From Cheilinus undulatus (lineage: Eukaryota > Chordata > Actinopteri > Labriformes > Labridae), in contig NC_054873.1 of assembly GCF_018320785.1 (NCBI RefSeq), positions 35,067,196-35,131,195 of the forward strand: a stretch of 64,000 nt of DNA, read 5' to 3'. Positions 34,801-48,300 of this stretch are shown here, piece by piece (position 1 is the first letter of the stretch; every line of letters begins with the position of its first letter). The notes under the pieces are model-generated. The model searched no databases, was not told the DNA's origin, and saw only the letters and a program-made list of their open reading frames with translations. The translations under genes were made by a program, and so were the position numbers.

Positions 34801-37800
34801 GTATCTGATGTTTGAGCCGATGCGTTGCCATCCAACACCTTGGTCTCTGGCAGCTGTTTCAGAGTAGAGCAATGGCCTCATTCCCTGAGAGTACAGGCTG
34901 CTGCTCTTCATCAAGTTGTTAATGGTGAAGCGGTACGTCACTCCAGCCTTCATGTTTCTCACCCTGAAGTAAAACCACTGCGTGTGCTTCCTGGTGTACA
35001 AGTCTGTGCGCAGAGTCAGCTCATAGTCATAGACACCGCTGAACAGAGAGGAATAAAGAAGGAAGCAGAGACAGGAGAGCTTAACTAAGAGCAACAGTAA
35101 AAAACTAGCTGGATATTTCCATAAAAACACCAAAGTAAAAGTTGCAACAACAAACACTTCAACTTACACTTGTACAGCCTTCTGAAGGTTCCCACTCTCA
35201 AAGCGTGACTCAAACTCCAGAGTGAAGTCTGTCTGACTGAAGTCAAAACAAGTGGCACTCTTGATCGGCCCCTTGCTTCCTCGGACACGGGAGCAGGTGA
35301 AATAAGATCGCTTAGTGGCTTAAGAGAGCGAAAGAAGAAAGAAGGATTGTTAACAAATAAAAACACAACTTACAATAAAATGGCTTCACGTTACTTTGCA
35401 AAGAGTAAGGGCTTAGTCAGTCTATAAAACAGCACTTATATTTACAGGGGGTCCTGAAATCACTTTCAAATATATATAAAATCAAACAGTCTCTTCTCCA
35501 CAAGACAAATGTGTTGTTTATTAATTTTTTTGCAAAATGTTCCAAAAAAGTCATGACAAGGGCCAAAAATACACTTAGAAAATGTGAAATGCTAAAACAC
35601 CTGGAACACACCAAGACTGGTATGTCTTCATTTATAAAGCCATTTTAGGCAAAATTTCAGACTATCTTCCTCTCTTGATCTTGAGAGACAGAATGCACAG
35701 CATGTGTTCATTTGACATTATGCAGTTTGTTGTTCCAAAGTCAGAACTGAGTGAGTGAAGAAGGCTTTTGGGTTCTCTACACTTTTTGCTTGGAACATCT
35801 GCATATGGATTTTAAACTGCAAAACCTGGTGTCTCTAGTAGTATTAGTCTAATTGATCCTGTTAATTGCTTCACCCCACCAAACATCTGAAAGATTAATG
35901 TTCATTTCTTTCTCCCTTGCAGTTTTTCCTTTGATAACAGATGTGTTGTTGAATGACATAAGAGAAAAATAAATCTGAGGGACTGATTGTTGATTAGGGC
36001 TTGATCTAAGATCTTCCCTAGGCAACAGAGATGGTGGTGAAGGAAAGTTAATTGAGTTTGCACAAAGTGCCTGACCAGGAAGTAACAGAATAGATGGAAT
36101 CATGTTTACTTCACAGAAAAGAAAAGCTAGAAAAAATATCCTGAGAGCAAAGATCTCAAAAAACATGTTAATGACCTTTCTCTTCCACAAGGAAAATGAG
36201 GAGTCCAAGACAGAGGGAGGAAATAGATAGTTATAACAAACTTGGCCTAATGAGGAAGCAGAGCTGAATTTGAAATGGCGCCTGAACTGAAACCAACATT
36301 TTAGAGAGGCTAGCACAACAGGATTTCTTGTGTACTTGGATAAGGAGATTGGATAAGAGGAGCACAGCAGCGCAGGAAGACATGTTGAAATGCAGGACTT
36401 TGCCTCAACCAAGAACAGGTGTTGTCAACATAATGAAGCCAGTATAATAGCTTCTGGATGTTAGCTGCCCAGTAACAGTAGGTGAAGTTTGGCAGGGAGA
36501 GACCTCCCCCAAATTTACCCTCCTAAAGTACTCTTCTGCTGATTCTAGATTGTTTTCCTGGCCAAATAAATGATGAGATTAATTTGTTTAAAGAGTTGAA
36601 AAAAGACTTTGGTAAACACAGTGGGACTGTTTGAAATAAATAAAGGAATTTGAATGTTTTTAAATCCTTAGTAAAACTCTTGAAATGAAACTTTCCGTAT
36701 GCCATTTATTGTGAACTGTGTGAGTCTGAGTGTATTTGATTTATTTAAACAATGTATTGCTGACCAGGTCCCCCCTATAAAAGAGATCTCCAATGTCAAT
36801 TGGACTTGCTTGGTTTAAAGGAGACATATTTTACCCTTTTAAGACAAGCTGGGTCTCAGAGGTCCCCAAAACATGCCTGTGAAGTTTGTTGCTGAAAAAA
36901 CACTCCAGTATAGAATTTTTGTACATTTAAAACCCCCTCTATTTCAGCCCTTCTCAGAACAAGCCGTTTGTGTCTGTGGCTTTAAATGGTAATTAGCCGT
37001 CTGACTCCACCCCTGACCACACCCGTCTCAGGAAATGGATGCAGTACTCCTGGTACTACAGACACTTTTATCCAAAGGTTAGAACCTGACTGCAGTTCCG
37101 ACCATCAACCTCCCAGACAGTCGTCAGCAGGATAACCCACTGAGCTATCCAGCATCTCAGCTAGTTGTTGAGAGGATCAGGAGAGGAGGGCTGAACTTTC
37201 CTCCAAGTGGGGGAGGGCCAACCAAACCTGGGGGCGGGTGCTTACGCTCCTGGTGAGGTCACCAGGAGCTAAATCTGAGAACAGCTTGTTTCAGCACATA
37301 TTTTCTGAAAGGTGGAGAAAGAGAGGGAATGAATTTTTCTGGTATTTGAGGGGATTGTGGACAGGCCAGGAGCACATATTTGTGTTAGAAAAGCATGAAA
37401 AGGTGATTTTTGCATAATATGTCTCCTTTAATAAAAGTTAAATAAAGGTTAAATAAAATAAAACAAAGATTCCACAGGTAAATAAATAGGTTAACTTTTA
37501 ACAGGTGATAGTACCAAGAGGACCACTCTGAAAAGGCTCAGTCATTCACAGTCAAGAAAAGTGCAAGGTTTTCCAATTTGTGAAAAACTGTGGGCAAAAC
37601 GCCAAACAGTTTATGAACAATGTTCATCAACATGTAATTGAAAAGAGTTTAGAGATTTTACCATCTACAGTCCATAAGATCATCAGAAAATTGGGAAAAT
37701 CTGCATAAATCTCTGCATGTAAGGGAGAGGGCTGAAAACCAAGACTGAATGCCTGTGACCTTCAGTCTCTCAGGTAGTACTGCATTACAAACCAGCATCA

Positions 37801-39612
37801 TTCTGGTATGGATATGGGAAAGAATTCCACTCTCAATACTTCAGTGATAGTGTCTTCAGTCCTTGTTTTTAAAAAAAGGTGGTGTAACACAGTGGTAAGT
37901 GTCCAGACTTTTACTAAGCTACCTGCTATAGCTTAACAAACTCCCCTCTGGAAGGGTTATCAGAACAAGTATGGCGGATACAACTCAGGTCTCTCCTTTT
38001 ACGTTTATTGCACACACATACAACAAACGCCCGCACATTTGCTTGATGGTTACAAAAGTAGTTAGACCTTAGTTAGGTTGTAAACCTGCAAACCCTGTTT
38101 GAGACACTAGCAATACTAGCATATAGTCACTCACTGACAAGGCGTACCAGTCCTGATGAACAATAAAGTGAAAATGAAACCTAAGGATTAAATTTACTTT
38201 TGTAGCAAACCCTGTCCACTTCACACACAGTTGGGAGATCGGGAAACTCTAATCAAAACAAACCTCAAAGTAAATGAGAAATAATAGAATGACCTTCGTT
38301 ACAGTAATCTGGTTTGATAAACATATATAAAATAAAATACACCTACCACTTAAGGTAATGTAAACAAAACAACAACTTTAACTGCTGGAAAGTTATACAG
38401 TAAGTATAAATAAAGTTTATCAGTTTAAATGGTAGGTATCTAGTCTTTGTGCTGTATTAATGGAATACAAGTTGAAAAGGAGCTGCAGATTCCTTTGTAC
38501 TGCTTTTTTACATCTTAAAAAAATGTACCAACTTTTTTTGGAATTGGGGTTTGTAATATTGCCTTATTAAGACACATTTTTGCATCATAAACATGACATT
38601 TTGAATCAGAGTGTAATACCACCAGTGTAACCTGGTGGTTCAACAGATGAATCAGCCAAACATTACCATGGTCAGTGCAGTAAACCACTTTCCCTCTCTC
38701 CTCCCCTGCTTGCATGGGTGCCCTCTCTCGTCCTGTGGGCTGGTAGAAAGGCTCTGGCTCTGGGGGGTCCCACTCTGCAAAACATCACATGTTCAACTTA
38801 CCAGCAAAGCCTTTAATCTACTTTTAAACAATATCCAGGTAGTTTATTTTTAACTAAGACATATGGAGCACATCAGTAACATATCAGGTAATGTGAGTTA
38901 ACAGGACTTTAAATGACCTATGTGATGGATGATGTCACTGATGACCTCACACTCTATGGGCCAGCGGGGATACAAGACGGCTGGGAAGTTAACCAGGTCC
39001 AACGGTGCAGTGAGACGCAGAATGGGTCGTCCACCATCGAAGTCGATGATAAGCTGAGTGGTCCGCAGAGCCTTATTTAGGTTTACACATACTGAGAGGA
39101 GACATGAAGTACAATCAGAATATCTGTTATCACATGCTGTTTTTCCATTGATGCATAATAGGTATACATTTTTCATCAGGCCTACACTCTTACCTCACCC
39201 TAGTAAAACAAGCTTGGCTATTTGAAAAGGGATTATGCTGCACCTGATTGCTTTGTACATCCGACTCACAAAAGAGCTCTTGTTTAATTTATAATGATCT
39301 AGCGTTAGGAAGGAGATACTATGTAATTTAGTTTCAAACATCTCTCTCTCCCTACAAAAAAATCAAAACATGTTCACGATAAAAAATAAACCATAATGTA
39401 GTATTTTTGAAAACCAAAGCCAAATTAAAGTCACATTTTAGAGAGAGTTAAGACTTATACAATACGTTAAATATGATTTAAAAAAATAACATACACTGTC
39501 TCCTCCTCTCTTCTTCTTCTTCATCTTCATCGTCCTCTGTGTTGTGGTCATTATTATCAGATTTGTCTAACTGATGGGTTATCCACCATTTCCTGATAGC
39601 AGAGACAGCCAT
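28816..39612 (-). CDS. agbl2: Cytosolic carboxypeptidase 2 (ATP/GTP-binding protein-like 2)
   Basis: Coding exons, 5' to 3': 39495-39612, 38918-39091, 38667-38774, 35168-35318, 34783-35038, 34138-34539, 33886-34028, 33478-33637, 33140-33266, 32978-33078, 32752-32864, 32580-32658, 31785-31904, 30997-31104, 30842-30922, 30659-30757, 30464-30539, 30330-30406, 29767-30047, 29489-29673, 29224-29353, 28816-29059; 1,110 residues (human 902). The M14 domain keeps zinc ligands H369 and E372 (HPGE), [12 protein letters not shown]465 (FHGH) and catalytic E538 (NSYTMEASF). [20 protein letters not shown] and [12 protein letters not shown]...PVHLL favour AGBL2 over AGBL3. It trims glutamates from tubulin tails in cilia and centrioles. 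Lysine-rich exons 14 and 15 of this list, counting the UTR exon, are duplicates. The joints from 30757 to 29767 are least certain; 29767-30047 is one exon because only that keeps phase. Confidence 0.92.
31933..32464. mobile_element. hAT MITE in agbl2 intron
   Basis: Left end CAGTGGTTCTCACCTGGT and right end ...TTCAGAACCACTG face each other. Flanks GTTTAAAG (31925-31932) and ATTTAGAG (32465-32472) agree at 6 of 8 bases. It belongs to the family of 16395-16854 by its left end. 532 bp, no transposase. Confidence 0.78.
35860..36740 (-). mobile_element. L1-type LINE fragment in agbl2 intron
   Basis: Minus-strand translation shows C-terminal L1 reverse transcriptase blocks: [20 protein letters not shown], then [20 protein letters not shown], then [19 protein letters not shown] and [17 protein letters not shown]. 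The reading frame shifts between blocks and both ends are missing. Confidence 0.78.
36815..37431. mobile_element. piggyBac-type MITE with TTAA duplication
   Basis: Inverted ends AGGAGACATATTTTACC and ...GCATAATATGTCTCCT lie between TTAA (36815-36818) and TTAA (37428-37431). The 617-bp interval, counted with both TTAA sites, encodes nothing recognisable. TTAA target use points to piggyBac; Kolobok-type elements also use TTAA. Confidence 0.75.
37500..38560. mobile_element. Decayed DNA-transposon relic in agbl2 intron
   Basis: The stretch 37500-37860 and the terminal words CCAACTTTTTTTGGAATTGG near 38526 recall a dispersed DNA-transposon family in fish, here much decayed and interrupted. I cannot name the superfamily or fix the limits. 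Confidence 0.35.
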
Positions 39613-40418
39613 GCTTGGTTGTTTTCTCTGCTTGATGAAAAAGAAATGCATAGAATCAGCAATATGACCTTAGTATCAAACTTGTCAGGATTTCTTTGGC
39701 TTGGCTTGGAAAATGAAGATGTTTAATTCTTGTTTAAATTAATTTATTTTAACTTCCTCTTCATCACAGGGTACTGGCCCCACAACATTAAAATAGAAAC
39801 AGACTGTGTAGTTACTGTTGAAGTCTGTGGTAAAATTGCATGTTCAGTTCTGAATGACTTGACGTACCTGTTCAAATAAAGAAAGTCCAGTCAATCTTGG
39901 CCAACCACAGGCATTTTTTTTGTTTTCTGAGTTCAAGCTGCTTCAGCCTGGTCACAGATTCAACCAACTAGCTTGAAAGACAAGGAGATTAAAAGTTGTT
40001 TTTCCTGGCTGTCACTGGCTTTTTAAATGAATAAATTCTGAGCTTGTACTAAAGTGATTTATCATAAATGTATTCTTTTATTTCATTTGTAATACATATT
40101 TCTAAATTTAATTTTTCTGCACCTAAACAAATGCTATTCAATAAAGAAAAATTGGTCACGAAAAATGTAATTGTTTAAATGTATTGTTGTATCTGTTGTT
40201 GGTCTGATGGATGGATGTTTTACTGCTGACTGCAAAGCAAATTACCCTTAGCTTTGAACCTTAGTCCATGGACTGCACCAACAAAGATCAATCTTCAAAT
40301 GCACATACAATTTTGACTGTATCAACTATCAAAAAATGTAATATAGCACATGCAGGTTGAAGAACAATGTATCTTTTCAGACTATTTCTCCAACAACATA
40401 AGGAGGGTGGGTTTAGAT

Positions 40419-40642
40419 CAGTGGTTGATGTAGGCTGTAGTGAAGCACAGAGGTGTGCCATGGCAAACTGAACAACTTGACATTATTACAACTTAATGTT
40501 AACAACAGATAACGACACATGTGCCCATCTGTGCTATTTTTCATTGACTGACTACAAATGTGGTGTTTCTTTAGGTTTTTGCTGTTGGTGTAACTTCACA
40601 TTCTGTCTTGGTCTTATGGGGCAAAACATTTGAAAACCTCTG
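40419..40642. mobile_element. Short hAT-type MITE upstream of agbl2
   Basis: Ends CAGTGGTTGATG and ...AAAACCTCTG are inverted in their outer bases. Flanks GTTTAGAT (40411-40418) and GCATAGAT (40643-40650) agree at 6 of 8 bases. 224 bp without coding content. Confidence 0.55.
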
Positions 40643-40978
40643 GCATAGATAGTTGATCATCCTGGAGTAAGTGGAAGTACCAATTCAACATGTAACAGCA
40701 ACATAAGTAATTCTTCGAAGCAGAAGAATAGTGGTTTTGTAAAACTCACAAGTTTCAAAAGGAGTTCTCTCCACCAGACAACTTTCGTTAAACCCTGAAG
40801 GATGTTTCCCTGTTAGCTAACATTTTCTTTACTTTTGTTTGTTAATGCTACCGCTATCGAGTCGTTTAACTACTTTGTTTTTTCTCGATGCTGTAACAGT
40901 CTTAAGACCCACTCGTATAACAACTGTAGCCATTTATAAGAAAAAAAACATCAGCTTAAAAAAGGAAGGCAAACTTAC

Positions 40979-41040
40979 CTGCTACAACTTGTGGAAAAAT
41001 CTTTAACAATGTGCAAGGTTACCTAGCAACGCACTGCCTC
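40979..41040 (-). promoter_or_regulatory. agbl2 5' non-coding exon and promoter region
   Basis: A strong donor (CAG|GTAAGT, exon end 40979) lies upstream of the first coding exon, and the sequence above it is consistent with an untranslated first exon. The start of transcription is not visible; 41040 is a guess. A second hAT MITE sits in the intron that follows. Confidence 0.45.
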
Positions 41041-42373
41041 ACAAACACCGCGGTTTCTATGGAAAGCCCTACCGTCAACATTCTTGAGTTGTCGTAACAT
41101 GAGGAGACGATGTTAAGGTTACATATCTATGCGAGGCCTATGAATGAACTCAAGTAAAAGTAAAAAATATTTAACTTAAAGTTGTAGCAGCTATGCAGGC
41201 TAAAATATTTGTGAAAATAGTCTGCGTTTTTTTTCCTTGTAATTTTGCATTTGCGGTTTTTTTTAGTTCTTCATCAAATTTATTCTTCAATAAACACACT
41301 CTTAATTCTATTACAACCAACACAATATAGGATAGATTAAACATAAACTGTTCTTTCCTGTAGACCTGGCATACATGTTAGGATGCTGCAGTTATGTTTG
41401 ACACATATTGTAGACGCAGTTTGAATTATTGAAGGAGGATCATTTTTTTAAAGATACATTTGCAAAACCAAGAAAAGGCTAATCTTGAGCGAATTTATGC
41501 TTACATGTGTAGAGCATAACATCTCAGCTGCAAAAAAATGTATGAAGCCGTTTTTTTACACAAATACTGCAATTCCTGAGGATTAAAGTGCAGTAGGACA
41601 TTGTGATTTTATCTAAATTTTGTTTTTGATCAGCCTATGTAGCTACTGGGGAACTGTACAGTGCAATATGAACTCCCCTTATTGGCAATAACATGACAAT
41701 GTGGATCTCCAGCCAGGTTTTTCAGGTGAAGTCACACCTTGATAATTAAGTCAGTGAACAGTGTTGGTAAACAAAAAAAAAATAGAGTATTGTACTCAAG
41801 AAAAAGTAAAGTTTCTCTGATAAAAAAAAACAAAAAAACATGAGTTAAAGTAAAATTACAGATTTCAAAATTTACTGAAAAAATACAAGCTACTTCTAAA
41901 TGAAATTGACAAACACTGCAACCAGGTTTTTTTTTTACTAAACCATAAGCATATAAAAAATGTATACACATGGCTTTGGAAAAACAATTTAATAACTTTT
42001 TACAAAATATACACATTAAGAAGTGTCCCCTGCCCATTCCGAAAACATGGCTTATCCCAACATACATTTTATGTACACGGTTGTAAAAATGTTCAATAAA
42101 GTAGAAATCCCTCCGAACAAAACCTGGTGTCCATCCATGTTTTTCACAAGTATTTCAGATAAACTCAAGAATGACTTTTGGCACATTGATAACAGCTGAT
42201 ACAAAACAAGAGTATTTAAACCCTTCTGATGAATGAGTTTCCACAAAAAAAGGTCCTCTTAATGTTTTTATCATCATTTACACAGAAAATAGTCCATAGT
42301 TACTCAAATGTAGACGGATGATGTTGACTGGAGTGGATTTAGAAAAGAGTTGATGTGTAACCCAGGCCAGATG
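41041..42373. other. Between fnbp4 and agbl2
   Basis: Holds the fnbp4 3' UTR at its right side and the upstream region of agbl2 at its left. Poly-A and poly-T runs occur at 41768-41845. No further gene is seen. Confidence 0.4.
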
Positions 42374-45300
42374 TTACGTGTTATTCATCATCTTCCGTTT
42401 CTTGATTCGCTCCCGCCAGTCTTCAGGGAGAGCCTCAAAGTTTGCATTTTTTGATGCTTTACCCCTGTAGAGTTAAATAAAGAAAACTGTCAAGTATGAG
42501 TTACCAGCATGGGAAGAGGTGGTCTACTTTGAGAGATTACAAAAATAGTAACATACGTCACGAGCTGCTGTTGCTTCCAGTCTTCGATGCTCTTCTTGTT
42601 AAGTTGCTCTCTGTCCTCATCACTTGAACTGCTTTTATCTTCTTCATCCAACTCCTTCTGGATACTCTGCCACTTCTTCACCAGAGAAGGCATTTTTATC
42701 TTACTTTTCTTTGACTACATAGACACAGGAGGAGAAAATTTCACTGCTGATGCTTTAGAACATTATGCTAAAGCAGCAAGATGCAAAGATGGGGAAAATC
42801 ATTCCACAAGTACAATAAACAAAAACTAATGCTGAAAAAAGGTGACAAAACCATTTCCTGACTCACATAATGCTCTATTTTGCCACTTAATTTTGCGAAA
42901 TTTATCTCCCACACTAACCTTGTCCTTCTTGGTTTTCTTGGTCTTATCTGCCAGCGGAGGTTTGGCTCCAGGAGGCTCGCTGGGTGGCTGTGGTGGTGGC
43001 AGAGGTGGCTGAGGAGGCAGCGCTGGGAGAGGTGGAGCAGGAGGTTCACAAGGGACCAAAGGGGCCGCCATGGCTGGCACACCCCAGTAGGTGGCAGCTG
43101 ACATAAGGGGAGCTAAAGACCAAGACATAACTTTATTAAGTAAACACAAGAATGTTTATCAAAGTCAATGAAATCACTCGATTTGAGGTGCAGGGAAGCC
43201 ACTGGAATTGAGCTCTAATAATGAGGCTGTTTACACTTATATTATCAATACATGCTGCAGATGTATAATATTTTACCTGCACTGACAGCAGACTGTGTGT
43301 AAAGAATGGGACTGCTTCCAATAGTGATTGTTTTATTCATCTGGCTGACTTTACGTTTCTGACCCTTCCCCAAGGAGCACTCTAGGACCTGTTTGACACA
43401 AAAAGTAGATCACAGTTTAGAGTTCATGTCATCTTTAAAACAGCAATTACAGATTTTTTTTTGTATACCACCAACACTTTTACTTGTCTGAGTAAAAACT
43501 TATACCTTTGTGCTGGCAGTGCCTGGAGGAAATGGAGGCCTCCCACTGCCGTCCTCCTCTGTTCCAGGTGCTGGGGGCTCCCCGTCGTCATTATCATCGT
43601 CCACATCCATCTCCACCTCCATGATCTCCGTATCACTGTCAGGTAAAGGGGGAGGTGGAGGTGGAGAGCCCGGGGGCAGAGGCGGGGGTGGTGGGTAGTG
43701 GGAGGGTGGAGGTGGGCTGTCAGGAAGAGGAGGCTGAGATGGGGACCAGAAGGATGGGGCAGGCTGGGGAGGTGCTGGAGGGGCAGGCGCAATGTAACTA
43801 GAGGATCCTGTTTTTTTTAAGAAAGAAAATAAAATGTGGTGTTAGTGGGGGGGAATGTATCACTACCTGAACAGTAAATCAATATTCAAGAATTATCTTT
43901 GTGTTTGTCTCAAAGGGAACAAACAACAAAGATCAGATTCATTCTGTTATAACAAGCTGCTCAATATGCATTAATGGACAGCTACTCAATAAAGTACAAC
44001 TCGTGGAAAAAAATCAAAGTTATGATTCAGAAGAATCTCACTGATCTAAATAAGGAGAAAAAACACAAAGAATTTGTGGCTGAAACTGCTTTAACAGCAG
44101 TACACATCGGATAGCTATAGCTCTCAGTGAACTGTAAACACAGCAACAACTCAAAACTAACTAAGTGGGTAATTTCACTCATGGTGCAAATATACCTCAC
44201 ATCAAAAATAATAATCCACCAGAAACATGACAAAAAGAACCCCAGCAGAGATCACTGTACAACAGGCAACATCCAAACAACAACTAAACATGACTAAAAC
44301 TTATCGTAACTCTCACACCACCCACACATCCCCCCAAATTTGAAACAGCAGTGGGCAGAGCTTAGATCAATTGAGTCTTCACAGAGTTGATTTAACAATT
44401 TTCGATCAACAAAGTCAAACAACTCCAACACTGAAGACCACTTCATTCAGAATACAGTTAAAATTACACGTTGGGAGTAAAACTAACATTGAAATGTTTA
44501 ACCCTGAGATATTCACACTCCAATTTTTGCTGTGTACAAAAGCTGTCTTGTGATGTGACGAGGGCTGGGTAATAAATCGAAAATTAGATTAAATCGCAAT
44601 TGGCCTGCTGCAATATTAAAAATGTAGAAGGTGCAATATTTCTTTAATGTGAAATTTGTGTCAAACCAACAGTTTACAACTTTTTTTGCAGCAGAGATGC
44701 TATGCATTACATATCATGCAATCATCCACAGGCTATTTTTTAGAAATCTACAAAAATCCTCTTTTTTTGGAAGTTTTTCTTATTTGATATGAGAATGATA
44801 AAAAAAAATAAACACTCCCATCAATGCATCAATTCCTATCCAATTTGCAATACGAGTCAAAATCATAACAATTAGATATTTTTCAGAAATTTTCAGCTCT
44901 AGTTTTATCTAATAATGTGTTGGTTATTCTATAGAATGATTTATTGTTTGTTTTGTTGGTAAAAAAAAAAAAAAGAAAAAAGAAACAGAGTATAAGGAAC
45001 TTAAAAAAATATTGCATATCAAATCACAATTACAATACTGGGGGGAAATAAATCGCAATCAGATTATTTTCCCAAATCTGTCAGCCCTAGATGTGATGAG
45101 GAATTATGCTCTTATTGTTGTGCGCTACTGTATAGTCAAGAGAGGTAGAAAAAGTAAAGAGTACTTTACACAAGTAAAGTATAGTTACTTTTGTTAAAAC
45201 TTAGTCAAGTGGAAGTAAAAGTACTGATTTCAAAATGTACTCAGAAAAGAACTATTACCCCAAAAAACTACTCAGTAACAGTAATTTGAGTAAATGTAAT

Positions 45301-48300
45301 TATTCACTTTCCATCCTTGCAAGAGACTGAACAGCTCTATAACAATGGGCTGACCTGTGATTCCACCAGTAGTTGCAGAGGCTGCTTTGGGCTCCCCTTG
45401 GCTAGATGTCTGTGTCTGGGCTCCCTTTAGGTCATCCTCTTTCTCTTCTTCTGTCGGGAAATCCCACTGGGAAGCATTGGTCCGGTCGTTCACATAGAAA
45501 TACCGCCTGTGCTCTCTAAAAAGTGGGACAACAGAGATAGAAAGACAGAGTCTCAACGGCTGGCCTGGCAACTGACTGCTCCACATGATACCCTGAGACA
45601 GTGGGACAAGGGAGTGGGCATTAATGCCACGGTAAGGGGTGGGAGTGTTGGTACGGACAGCAAATATTGCCATCCAAGAGAAGGGCCTAATTAGAGTGTT
45701 CAGGGAGTGGATAGGGAACCCACCTGGCTCTCAATAACAAAGAAAGCAAAACAGTTCAGCTAAGTCCTGAAAGTAGCATTCAGCAGTTCACACCATGGTT
45801 GTCATTTTTGTTCCCTTTTTTTTGACAACCATTCCCTCCCAGACACTGGAAGACGCCAGGGAGGAAGCCTCATCATCATCATCATCATCATCATAATATT
45901 CATCATCATCATATTCATAATCAACCACCATAGGTCAGAAAACAACATCCACACAGTCAACTTGATTTACATGAGAAAGAAGAAAATAATAAAAAAATTA
46001 ACAGGAAGACATATGAAATAGAGTAGGTCTGACCTGCTGGGTTCCCGTCATTCCTCCATCTTCACCGTTTATTTGATGCGTGACACTCCTCGCTTCCAGG
46101 GCATCACTCTGTCTGCATTGCATTCTGAGGGTTGAAGACCTGCAAAGTGCAAAGCTCTCCCACGCAAACCAACCTTTCTACTATAAGCCACCCCCTCCCG
46201 GTTTATGCTCTGACTGGGCCCGTAATCAGTCTACAAACGCCCTCACAGCACAGGGGCTTAAGAGTCTGTGTTACAGGGACAGGCAGCTTTGTTTTAACAG
46301 GAAGCAGGCTGGCCCAGAGTGGATGCTCCCTCACCAGCACGTTCAAGGCACAGTGCCAGGATTGCATCACAAAAACCTGGTGAGTCTGTTTCTGGTAAGT
46401 ATTTTGATCCTCTCGGACTGGTTAAGCTTCTCCCCAAGTCATGTAACAAAGTCTGCACCCTTCCGCATAGGTGGGGGTTGTGGTGACACGGTAATATTTG
46501 TTTTTGTGGGGGCGAGGGGAGTTTAGAGATGTGAAAGGTAAGGAGCGCGTACCTGTCCCAGTGGCAGGACCAGCCTTTAGGGGCGGCGTTAAGTTCGTAA
46601 TATTTTATGTGTTCGGCGGCTTCCTGCAGCCTGCGGCGTAGATAGACCCCGTTCAGAGCGCCTTCCCTCCAGTCAGCGATCCGAGTCTAAGGAAGAGAAA
46701 GCAGAGAGGAGGAAAGGAGAGGGAGAGGAGGCCAGAAAGTAGAGGTAAAGAGGAATAAAGAATCGCAAGAAGATAGATGAGCAACATGAAAGAGTAATTA
46801 CAGTAAGTCTGAAGAATGACACCTTGTGATGGATTATTATGAGGATTTTAAATATTAAGTACTATCACATAGCTGTGTAGTAAATGTATGAAAGAAAATT
46901 AAGCCTTTAATATTTTAAAAGTCCTACTGGGAACTGTTCACATGTGGAAAAGGCATCAGACACTGAACCATTATCCTCTCACCTCCGTTTGCAGCAGGAG
47001 CAGCTGAAAGTTTGAGATTGCCTTCTTGTTTATTCCCAGGAACTCCATCTTGCTGGTTAAGGTGTTAGCCAGCTCTCCAATCTGAAACTACATTTTCAAG
47101 AATCAGAAATATGTCTTAAAAGCACATATCTTAACTATTTCTGTCAGGCAATGTTTAAGATTTACCTTGAGTTCAGGTGTTTCAATTTCTTCTTTAACAG
47201 CAGTTTTGGTCTTCTCCTCGGAATCTTCAGTTTCCTTGTCTTCTACCTCTGCAACACTATCTAGGCCTTTTGGAAGTGCTGAGGGATACAACACAGGCAT
47301 TTAAGGAACATGAATTTGGGAAATTTGAAGTTTTTTATCCATGTGAACATTGCTCATCATGACTTGGACTTACCCGTCTCTGCAACGTCCTGCAGGTCTG
47401 AGCCTCTGCTGTTAGAGTCAGGACTAGCAGCACAGACAAAGGCGGTCTTCCACCGGTTTTTCTTTAGTAAAACACCACGAGCACCAGAGGCATCTTGACT
47501 TGTCTCAGAACAAGGACTGGAGCCTCCTGCACTCCCATCACCCTCCTCCAGAGCCCTGAGCTCAGCCTAAAAGTCAACCAAAAAAGACTTAATCAAGTTA
47601 CCAATGTAATTTGCAAATTATTAAATACAGCCTGTTTTCAAAGGTGCCAATTGAAAATAAATTAAAAATGATCAAACCCCCACTTTTTTCTGCTCCAGAG
47701 CAAGTTCCAGTGCAACTGTGTCTTCTTCTGTCTCTTCCTCTGCATCTGAGTTATTGTTCGACTGCTTTTTTGTGCAGTGTTCCTTTGGAGCAGTGGGAGC
47801 CGAGTCAGAGTCCCGCAGAGGAGTAGATGGGGATCCTGCAGCGCGAACACCTTCACCATCAGAATCCATACTGTTTTCAGGATCATCCAAACTTTTAATC
47901 AGTCTTTTTCTCCATTTTTCTTCTGCTTCCTTCACTTCAGATGGGATCAGAGGACCAAGCAGAGAAGCAGCGACTCCACGGCGCTCCTCCTCTTCACTTG
48001 TGAGGCCTACAACGCTCTCAATGACTTCCTAAAAGACCAAAAGCAGGTGCAAAACTCAGCATAGAAATCCTTAAAACACTAACACAATGAAAACTTTTCA
48101 CATTAATGATGGACCTAAATGAAACTTGCCTTTGCTTGGGTCTCTTTAGCTGATACTGTAGATGCAGCAGATGCCGTGTTTTCCTCAGTCTGATAGCCAG
48201 CATGTGCTGTACCATTGCCATTGACACTAGAGCTAAAAAAAAGGAAGACAAGAAAATTTCTGTCATACAATGCTCAAGCTCTGGAGACAGAGGCAAAAAC

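Noticed and set aside
46080-46526. 148-codon plus-strand open frame
   Set aside because: It lies in an fnbp4 intron, antisense to the gene, with no domain or homology I can see.
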